In this document: one piece after another, positions 6,895 through 12,562 of the stretch
Position numbering within the stretch: position 1 is the first letter of the stretch
How the letters are laid out: each line of letters opens with the position of its first letter
Source: Candidatus Mediterraneibacter stercorigallinarum
GTDB lineage: Bacteria; Bacillota; Clostridia; Lachnospirales; Lachnospiraceae
NCBI GenBank assembly: GCA_019116185.1
Contig: DXCD01000088.1
Coordinates: 1-16,643 of the forward strand
Direction: 5' to 3'
DNA length: 16,643 nucleotides
Notes under the pieces: generated by a model
What the model was told of the DNA's origin: nothing
The model's input: only the letters and a program-made list of their open reading frames with translations
Databases searched by the model: none
Made by a program: the position numbers and the translations under genes

Positions 6895-8844
6895 TCAATC
6901 TCTGTGTGACAACACAGCCGCAATGCTAAATCTCCCAAACTTCCACATGGCCGCTGCCGCGCCCAGCATATAGAAGATCAAATATGATCCCCATACCGCT
7001 GCCGCGCCGCCGAAATCTACCGCGCCCAGTATCATCCCGGCAGCCGCGCCGGCCAGAGCCCCCGCCCCAGCCGGCAGGATATGCTCTGCATAGAACAGCA
7101 GGCTGCAGAAATGCTTTCCTGTCCCAAGGGCGCGCATGACCGCATATTCCTCCCGCCTGTTCTGGAACAGCAGGCTTGGAATAATATATCCCGCCACAGC
7201 CACGATCAGGAATACAAACGGCAGGAAACTCTTCAAAAGCGCCGCGCTCCTGTCCGCGCTTTCCATAGAATGAATAAACGACGCGTCCGACAGCTTCACA
7301 CTGATCCCCACATAAGAACTCGGCGACCCGTATATGATTTCCTTTAACCCTGCATCTTTCAATTCCTGTTTCAGCTCATTAAGCTCTAATGGCTTTGTCA
7401 CATGAAAAGACAGAGCTGAGGCAAAATACACGATATCATTTTTCTCGTAAATTTCCTTTACAACACCGAGCGGAAGCAGGACATCCGGGTTGCCTCCATC
7501 CCGGTCCTGCACTTCTTTATAGGTTCCGGCAATATGAAAGGTCTCCGGCAGCAGCTCCTGCCTCTCCAGGATCACTCCCGCAAGCCCCTGGGAATACCGT
7601 GCCAGGTCAAACTCCACCATATCTCCGGCGGAAAGGCCTGTCTCCTCTGCAAAGGCCTCACTCACAATACAGTCTGCCCCACTTTCCGAAAAAGCCTCCC
7701 AGTCCTTTCCGCTCTCCCATATAATATCATCTTCAGATAATTCCTCCAGACATTCCAGCCGGTTGATGCCGAGAAGAGAAACCGGATCCCGCATGCCTGC
7801 GTCCTCTGTCTCTTCCAAAGCTTCCGATGTATCCCCGCTCTCTGCCAGGCTGCCCATGAGCTCCGCGCTCTCCGCAATTTCATCGATCCTCGAAGATGCA
7901 TACAGATCTTCCAGCACCTGATGCGAGATAAAGAGCCCGTGGTTCATCTCCCCGCACATATTCCAGATCTCGCCGGATATGTCAAAATTCTCCGGCGCGT
8001 CTTCCAGGGTCTGTTCTGTGCTTCTTATATTCCCCAGGTAAAATGACAGCACCATTACAGTCAGCATGCTGAGTACAAGATTCAGACAACTCTTTCTCCT
8101 GTGCCTCCGGATGTTCGTCGCCAGAATATGAAGCCCCCGCAGCATCCTTCTGCGTTTCTCCGGCATGGGCGCGCTGCCCGTGTTCTGCTCTTTTCGTTCG
8201 CATATGATCCGCACTGCGGCCTTCTCTTCCCCCTTTTTCCTCTCCAGAACGCTGACCGCTGTATAAGTCTGATCTCCAAGCATAAACTCCGGATATTTTC
8301 CTCGTTTTATCATACGGAACTTCTGCCTCTGGTTCACAGCGTATTCTCTCAGCGCTTTTTCAAACAATCTCGGAGTATTCACCGCAAAATCTGTATAAAA
8401 TGAAAACTTGCGTTCCTGCTCTTCCATCGCTACCTGTTTATAATCATCCATGAAGCGGGCAAATAAACCGCCGTTCTGCTCCATGGTCTCCATTCGGCTG
8501 AGGTATCCGTCCACGTCCACGCGTTCGCTCTTATCTCTTCCTATGCTTGTGCAGACCTCGATCGCTGCCTGCAGCTGTTTCTGATGAGACTGAAGCTTCT
8601 CTTTCTGCTGTTTTACCGCTTCCTTTAGAGATACCTCGCCGTTGATTATGCTTTCGATATCTTTCAGCGGCATATCCAGCATTCGAAGCATCTTGATCAG
8701 TTTCAGCCGCCGGATGTCTTCTTCGGAGTAATCCCTGTATGCATTGCCGTCCTCTCTCGCCGGTTCGAGCAGCCCCATCCGTTCATAATACCGAATGTTC
8801 TGGCGGGACATACCGGTAAGCTCTTCAACTTGTTTTGTATTCAA
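6895..8844 (-). CDS. MerR-family DNA-binding domain fused to an FtsX-type ABC permease
   Basis: A 649-residue fusion starting at TTG 8844. The SD AGGAGGT (8851-8857) sits 6 bases upstream, and the protein then begins MNTKQVEELTGMSRQN, where MerR proteins normally begin; an in-frame ATG at 8886 lacks this spacing. Residues 2-72 are a MerR winged helix (TGMSRQNIRYYERMGLLEP, then YSEEDIRRLKLIKMLRMLDM), and 73-105 form the helix used for dimerisation. Residues 106-250 are a soluble, basic linker of unknown fold. TM1 is at about 252-272, an extracellular domain at 274-535, and three helices at about 540-562, 578-607 and 613-633, with the FtsX-like loop RREEYAVMRALGTGK after TM2. FtsX proteins have a cytoplasmic N terminus, so the MerR part would face DNA. 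The first gene of the operon, under a MerR-like promoter. An internal ATG at 8145, with GGAG 12 bases upstream, could also yield a 416-residue permease alone. Confidence 0.9.
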   Translation of the reverse strand: MNTKQVEELTGMSRQNIRYYERMGLLEPAREDGNAYRDYSEEDIRRLKLIKMLRMLDMPLKDIESIINGEVSLKEAVKQQKEKLQSHQKQLQAAIEVCTSIGRDKSERVDVDGYLSRMETMEQNGGLFARFMDDYKQVAMEEQERKFSFYTDFAVNTPRLFEKALREYAVNQRQKFRMIKRGKYPEFMLGDQTYTAVSVLERKKGEEKAAVRIICERKEQNTGSAPMPEKRRRMLRGLHILATNIRRHRRKSCLNLVLSMLTVMVLSFYLGNIRSTEQTLEDAPENFDISGEIWNMCGEMNHGLFISHQVLEDLYASSRIDEIAESAELMGSLAESGDTSEALEETEDAGMRDPVSLLGINRLECLEELSEDDIIWESGKDWEAFSESGADCIVSEAFAEETGLSAGDMVEFDLARYSQGLAGVILERQELLPETFHIAGTYKEVQDRDGGNPDVLLPLGVVKEIYEKNDIVYFASALSFHVTKPLELNELKQELKDAGLKEIIYGSPSSYVGISVKLSDASFIHSMESADRSAALLKSFLPFVFLIVAVAGYIIPSLLFQNRREEYAVMRALGTGKHFCSLLFYAEHILPAGAGALAGAAAGMILGAVDFGGAAAVWGSYLIFYMLGAAAAMWKFGRFSIAAVLSHRD

Positions 8845-8857
8845 CTCCACACCTCCT
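8845..8857 (-). promoter_or_regulatory. Ribosome binding site fixing the TTG start of the MerR-permease gene
   Basis: A perfect AGGAGGT (8851-8857, minus strand) followed by 6 bases and then TTG. This overrides the ATG 42 bases upstream, which would place the SD inside the coding region and add 14 residues (starting MKFLPGSNIEGG) not expected in the MerR family. Confidence 0.85.
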
Positions 8858-8932
8858 TCAATGTTTGATCCGGGCAGAAATTTCATGGCATTTCTTTGCG
8901 GTTTCCACTATATTCTTCCCGTTTACGGGGTT

Positions 8933-8963
8933 ATCTTAAAGTATATAACTGGTATACAGTCAA
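8933..8963 (-). promoter_or_regulatory. MerR-type promoter with 19-bp spacer and operator dyad
   Basis: On the minus strand: TTGACT (8958-8963), a 19-bp spacer (8939-8957), then TAAGAT (8933-8938). The spacer holds the inverted repeat GTATA-7-TATAC (8941-8957). An over-long 19-bp spacer with a dyad between the boxes is the diagnostic layout of promoters that MerR proteins activate by DNA untwisting. It lies about 90 bases upstream of the MerR-permease start, giving a leader of about 80 bases. This implies autoregulation of the ABC operon. Confidence 0.8.
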
Positions 8964-9074
8964 GGTTTTTTGCGATTTTTTCAAAATAAATGGACTGGAT
9001 GCGGTCGGCCGTCCGGCTTGCGCCATGCAGCTCGATTCCGCTTTGCTCCATCTCGCTCACGGGCTGCGCCCTAT

Positions 9075-9139
9075 GCAAGAAGAAAAGAGAGGCCGCTCAT
9101 TCGTGCGAGCACGATGAGTGACCTCTCTTTTCTTCTTGC
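9075..9139 (-). terminator. Long hairpin, probable terminator of the NSS transporter gene
   Basis: An 18-bp perfect stem (gcaagaagaaaagagagg at 9075-9092 with its complement at 9122-9139) continues with minor mismatches into a second stem (ctcat-cgtgc against gcacgatgag), so about 65 bases fold into one rod. On the minus strand the 3' arm is rich in T (CCTCTCTTTTCTTCTT), which may act as the U-tract. It sits 13 bases past the transporter stop. The purine arm/pyrimidine arm layout is unusual for a simple terminator. Confidence 0.65.
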
Positions 9140-9152
9140 GCATGGCTTAAGC

Positions 9153-10523
9153 CTAGCCTGCAAATTTGCTCCAGTATCCTTGGATGAACAGGAATATTAC
9201 GATAAGTGGTATGATAAAGGTTACGTACAGTCTTACCCATTTGGGGAATTTGGGTCCCTCGCCGGAGTTGGCTTCTGTGAGGAAGTTTTTCCAGCCCCAG
9301 CCGTAGCGGGTGGTACAGAAAAGTACATACACCAGGCTGCCCAGGGGCAGGAGGTTGTTACTTACGATGAAGTCTTCGAGGTCAAGGATTGCTGTCCCTT
9401 CGCCAAGCGGCGCGAATCCGCTCAGCACATTATATCCAAGCACGCACGGCATGGACAGGAGGATAATCGCCACCAGGTTGACGGCCACTGCTTTCCCTCT
9501 TGAGCATCCTGTCAGGTCCATGGCAAATGCGATGATATTCTCAAACACAGCAATGATCGTTGACGCTGATGCGAAGAACATACACAGGAAGAAAATAGCT
9601 CCCCAGAGTCTTCCGCCTGCCATGGAGTTAAAGATATTCGGCAGGGTGATAAAGATCAGGTTCGGCCCGCTGTCCGGGTTGACGCCAAAAGCAAAGCTGG
9701 CCGGAAAGATAATCAAACCGGAGATCAGGGCAACACTTGTGTCGAGCACGGTAATCGCAGCTGCCTCTCCTGCAAGCCTTCTCTTTTTATCTATATAGCT
9801 TCCGAAAATCGCCATAGCGCCGATCCCAAGGCTCAGCGTGAAGAACGACTGATTCATTGCCGCAGATACCACTTCCATGATGCCAGCTTCTTTCATTTTT
9901 CCGAAATCCGGCAGAAGATAGAACCGCAGGCCTTCTCCCGCGCCGGGCAGCATGATGGAACGTACTGCAAGCACGACCAGGAGCGCCAACAGAAGAACCA
10001 TCATTACCTTCGTAATCCCTTCCACTCCCTTCTGAAGCCCCAGGCTTACAATCCCAAAACACATGACTACGACAATCACCATGAATACTGTCATAAGGAC
10101 GGGCTGTCCCATCAGTTCACCGAATTCCCCCTCGATCTGAGCGGCATTCATTCCCTCAAAGCTGCCTGCTGCCATTTTGCCGAGATAAATCAAAAGCCAG
10201 CCGCCAATTGTTGTATAGAACATCATCAGCAGATAATTGCCGGCAATTCCAAACCATTTATACCAGTGCCATTTCGTGCCCTGAGGCTCCAGCCTGTCGA
10301 AAGCCTTTGCAATGCCGCATCCGGCAGCCCGCCCTACAGAGAACTCCATAATCATGATCGGCAGTCCCAGCATTACCAGGCAGACCAGATAAATCAGCAC
10401 AAAAGCTGCCCCTCCGTACTGTCCGGTAATATACGGGAAACGCCATACATTTCCCAGCCCAATGGCACATCCAGCTGAAATCAGGATAAATCCCAGCCGG
10501 GTGCCGAATTTTTCTCTCTTCAT
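9153..10523 (-). CDS. Sodium-dependent transporter, NSS (neurotransmitter:sodium symporter, LeuT-like) family
   Basis: A 456-residue membrane protein of the size usual for bacterial NSS members (such as MhsT/Tyt1-type proteins, about 450 residues and eleven helices). The TM1 signature, with the unwound sodium and substrate site, is clear: GCAIGLGNVWRFPYITGQYGG (about residues 18-38). Further helices follow, for example LPIMIMEFSVGRAAG and the SFFTLSLGIGAMAIFGSY segment typical of TM6. It would import an amino acid with Na+; the substrate cannot be told from sequence. The start ATG is preceded by GAGAGGAAAG at suitable spacing. The gene is flanked by a REP-like hairpin pair upstream and a long hairpin downstream, so it is probably monocistronic. 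Confidence 0.95.
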   Translation of the reverse strand: MKREKFGTRLGFILISAGCAIGLGNVWRFPYITGQYGGAAFVLIYLVCLVMLGLPIMIMEFSVGRAAGCGIAKAFDRLEPQGTKWHWYKWFGIAGNYLLMMFYTTIGGWLLIYLGKMAAGSFEGMNAAQIEGEFGELMGQPVLMTVFMVIVVVMCFGIVSLGLQKGVEGITKVMMVLLLALLVVLAVRSIMLPGAGEGLRFYLLPDFGKMKEAGIMEVVSAAMNQSFFTLSLGIGAMAIFGSYIDKKRRLAGEAAAITVLDTSVALISGLIIFPASFAFGVNPDSGPNLIFITLPNIFNSMAGGRLWGAIFFLCMFFASASTIIAVFENIIAFAMDLTGCSRGKAVAVNLVAIILLSMPCVLGYNVLSGFAPLGEGTAILDLEDFIVSNNLLPLGSLVYVLFCTTRYGWGWKNFLTEANSGEGPKFPKWVRLYVTFIIPLIVIFLFIQGYWSKFAG

Positions 10524-10556
10524 TTACACTTTCCTCTCTTCCATTCCCAAAAATAT

Positions 10557-10640
10557 TCTGAATATTCCGTTAAAAGGGGACAGGCCCCTTTTGCCAATAT
10601 TGTCTGAATATTCTCCTCAAAGGGGCCTGACCCCTTGCAC
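10557..10640. repeat. Two tandem REP-like hairpin units
   Basis: Two units each begin TCTGAATATTC (10557-10567 and 10603-10613) and each carries a GGGG/CCCC hairpin. Unit one has aaaagggg-acagg-cccctttt, a perfect 8-bp stem (10572-10592). Unit two has aagggg-cctga-cccctt (10620-10636). The loops are near reverse complements of each other (acagg against cctga), so the whole is also an imperfect inverted repeat, like a REP pair (BIME). Such palindromes in Clostridia are often scattered genome-wide and linked to Y1/RAYT transposases; none is in this window. Confidence 0.65.
10569..10597 (-). promoter_or_regulatory. Tentative promoter of the NSS transporter gene, overlapping a REP hairpin
   Basis: On the minus strand TTGGCA (10592-10597; 5 of 6 to TTGACA), a 17-bp spacer, then TTTAAC (10569-10574; 4 of 6 to TATAAT). 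The spacer is almost entirely the REP-like hairpin stem. It may be coincidental. Confidence 0.3.
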
Positions 10641-10643
10641 TTT

Positions 10644-11039
10644 TTATTTTGCCACCCTGTAAGTTGTCGCTGTCACTGCTGCTGTCAGGTTTCCCAGATC
10701 GTCTCTCACATCGATCCTGTAGTATCCGGTCGTCCTTCCGCTTTTCACACACACCGCTTCTGCTGTCAGCCGTTCTCCTTTCGCGGCAGTCAGATAGGTG
10801 ATTTCAGAATTCAGAGACACATTTTCCATCTTCTGCCAGTTGCTGGCCACTGCCAGCGCAAAATCTGCCAGAGTAAAGTAAACGCCTCCCATAACTGCGC
10901 CCATAGCATTTCTATGCCTGTCTTCAATCCTGAGACTGCACTTTGCATAGTGGTCATCCACCTCTTCTATCACTGCTCCATTATCCGTGGCAAACCTATC
11001 CTTCATAAACATCTGAATCGTTTTTTCTGATGGTTTCAT
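10644..11039 (-). CDS. PaaI-type hotdog-fold acyl-CoA thioesterase
   Basis: A 131-residue protein, the normal length of single-domain PaaI/YdiI-type thioesterases, which hydrolyse acyl- or aryl-CoA thioesters in the cytoplasm as tetramers. The active-site segment RHRNAMGAVMGGVYFTLADF (41-60) carries the expected Asn (N44), the GG pair (51-52) at the start of the hot-dog helix, and the catalytic Asp (D59). Many relatives have His before the GG pair, whereas Met is found here. The C-terminal strands (RTTGYYRIDVRDDLGNLTAAVTATTYRV) are typical. The ATG follows TAGGAGG with 8 bases between. It has its own extended -10 promoter and a leader hairpin, so it is likely transcribed alone. The natural substrate is unknown. 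Confidence 0.88.
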   Translation of the reverse strand: MKPSEKTIQMFMKDRFATDNGAVIEEVDDHYAKCSLRIEDRHRNAMGAVMGGVYFTLADFALAVASNWQKMENVSLNSEITYLTAAKGERLTAEAVCVKSGRTTGYYRIDVRDDLGNLTAAVTATTYRVAK

Positions 11040-11063
11040 CTTACCAGCCTCCTAACATTCATA

Positions 11064-11087
11064 CAGCGCCGATCTGCATCGGCGCTG
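11064..11087 (-). other. Perfect 10-bp hairpin in the leader of the thioesterase gene
   Basis: cagcgccgat (11064-11073), loop ctgc, atcggcgctg (11078-11087). On the minus strand it lies between the predicted transcription start (about 11094) and the SD (about 11047-11053), 24 bases before the ATG. It is not followed by a T-run, so it is not a classic terminator; it may stabilise the 5' end of the mRNA, act as a regulator-binding site, or serve as a weak end for the upstream NlpC transcript. Confidence 0.5.
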
Positions 11088-11100
11088 ATACATCCTAGAC

Positions 11101-11109
11101 AGTATAACA
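11101..11109 (-). promoter_or_regulatory. Extended -10 promoter of the thioesterase gene
   Basis: The minus strand reads TGTTATACT: TATACT (-10, 11101-11106) with the extended TGn motif at 11107-11109. No good -35 is seen 17-18 bases upstream, which is usual for extended -10 promoters. Confidence 0.45.
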
Positions 11110-11167
11110 CATAATCGATAGATTCTGCCAGAGGCAAAGATCACATAAACAGCTATTTTATAATAAT

Positions 11168-12274
11168 TCACCAGCACCGCCGGTACCAGGGTGAACCATA
11201 GACATCGGCAATTTTAACCACATCCCCTGTCTGAGGCGCATGGATCATCTGTCCGTTCCCTATGTAGATTCCCACATGGCCTCCATAACACACAATATCT
11301 CCCGGCTGCGGATCTGTGACTGCCACTCCGCATCCTCCCTGTGCCTGAGACGTTCTTGGCAGAGAGATACCGGCCGCCTGATGGCAGTACTGCACCAGCC
11401 CGGAGCAGTCCAGCCCTACCCCCGGAGTTGTCCCGCCGTACACATACGGCACGCCAAGCTGGCTGTAAGCAGCGTTCACGATCGCCTGGGCGACAGCTGT
11501 ATTGCCGCTGGAAGTGTTCCCGGATGAGGAACTCCCGCCAGAGCTGCTCCCGCCGGACGAACCGCTGTTTCCTGTATCTTCCAATTCGTTTCCTGTTGAT
11601 ACCTCCGTCTGGCTCTCCCCGCCTGTAGAACTCTCTTCCGCTTCCCTCTCTGCCGCCTGTCTGGCTGCCTCCTCGGCAGCGGCCTGGATCTGTACGTCAA
11701 AATCCGCCACTTCTGCCTTCTTTTCTTCTAATTCCGCATTGATCCTTTCTTCTTCTGCTGTATACTCTTCCTGCTGCTTTTCCAGATCCGCCTGTTCTGC
11801 CTCCAAAGATTCCTTCAGCTCCGTAATCTCCTCCTGTGTCTTCTGCAGTTCTTCCAGCTGCTCTCTGTCATAAGAATGTACATTGCCGGCATACTCTGCT
11901 TTATTGAGGAAATCTGTGAAATCTTCTGCCGTGAGCAGTGCCTCCCAGACATCAGACTCTCCCTTTTCATACATGTATTTGATCCGGACCTTCATGGCGC
12001 TGTACTGTTCTTCTGCTTTTTGTTCCGCCTCTTCCAGATCTTGTTCTGTCTGTGTTATCTTTTCCCCGGTAGCGATCAGCTCTTCTTCCATTTCACCGAT
12101 CTTGTTTAGAAGCCCGGTCAGCTGAGTCTGCAGATCTTCTGCCTCGCTTTCGGCTTCTGATTTCTGCTGTTCCAGATCATCTGTCGATGGGTCGGCCATA
12201 ACAGTCGTCACCATCATACAAGAAATTACCGCAGCGGATAGAATCCCGCTTCCTATTTGTTTTATTCTCCCCAT
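11168..12274 (-). CDS. Secreted NlpC/P60 peptidoglycan endopeptidase with N-terminal coiled coil (CwlO/PcsB-like)
   Basis: A 368-residue secreted cell-wall hydrolase. I chose the ATG at 12274: GAAGG lies 6 bases upstream and the protein then opens with a signal peptide, MGRIKQIGSGILSAAVISCM..TVMA (about 1-27); the longer frame to 12397 would add 41 residues before the signal. Residues about 30-210 are a long heptad-rich coiled coil full of E, Q and K, followed by an Ala/Glu-rich stretch, then a Ser/Gly linker (about 215-258). The C-terminal NlpC/P60 domain (about 262-368) shows the catalytic triad: C290 in DCSGLVQY, H333 in GGHVGIYIG, H345 in MIHAP. This family cleaves D-Glu-diaminoacid bonds in stem peptides. 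The coiled coil resembles CwlO and PcsB, which are controlled by FtsEX. The FtsX-like permeases in this window are of the MacB rather than FtsX cell-division type, so a link is not implied. Confidence 0.92.
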   Translation of the reverse strand: MGRIKQIGSGILSAAVISCMMVTTVMADPSTDDLEQQKSEAESEAEDLQTQLTGLLNKIGEMEEELIATGEKITQTEQDLEEAEQKAEEQYSAMKVRIKYMYEKGESDVWEALLTAEDFTDFLNKAEYAGNVHSYDREQLEELQKTQEEITELKESLEAEQADLEKQQEEYTAEEERINAELEEKKAEVADFDVQIQAAAEEAARQAAEREAEESSTGGESQTEVSTGNELEDTGNSGSSGGSSSGGSSSSGNTSSGNTAVAQAIVNAAYSQLGVPYVYGGTTPGVGLDCSGLVQYCHQAAGISLPRTSQAQGGCGVAVTDPQPGDIVCYGGHVGIYIGNGQMIHAPQTGDVVKIADVYGSPWYRRCW

Positions 12275-12562
12275 ATTCTGCCTTCTTTCGTAATCTGCTT
12301 TTTCAGGCTGCTTAATGAATTCTGTCTTTTTCTGTCTATACGATCTTAACATAATCAGCTCTTCCGCAGAGCCTTTTTTCACAATATCTCCATACATGTT
12401 TCACATGACGGCCTTTTTTTCTGTTTTTTACAGAGTCCGGCATAATTTTCTCTTCTGCTTTCACATACTTATCACCCGGCAGACACAACTATTCCATATA
12501 TTAGATAGAAGGGGTTACGGGCATCTCCTTAATACCCTAAATTCATCGGGAGGAGTGAAAAA
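12275..12562. other. Divergent intergenic region between the NlpC/P60 and fucosidase genes
   Basis: 288 bases that must hold both promoters. Visible: the palindrome CATGT-TTC-ACATG (12394-12406), T-rich tracts (12371-12378, 12414-12420, 12423-12429), the sequence ccatatattagat (12514-12526 region) that could supply a -10 for the fucosidase, and its SD GGGAGGAG (12548-12555). No convincing -35/-10 pair was found for either gene. Confidence 0.4.

Noticed and set aside
8845..8886. ATG at 8886 as the start of the MerR-permease
   Set aside because: The perfect SD lies downstream of it and is correctly spaced for TTG 8844, which also gives the normal MerR N terminus.
8990..9074. GC-rich stretch downstream of the NSS gene as a small gene or RNA
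   Set aside because: No SD-led frame, no tRNA or known RNA shape; left as intergenic sequence.
12335..12351. Possible WalR box (TGTTAA-5-TATAGA) upstream of the NlpC/P60 gene
   Set aside because: Only the first half-site matches; the second has two mismatches, too weak to call.
12275..12397. N-terminal extension of the NlpC/P60 frame starting MYGDIVKKGSAEEL, which resembles the tail of an ABC ATPase
   Set aside because: Only about 14 residues look similar, a stop lies immediately upstream, and a better SD and a signal peptide define the start at 12274.
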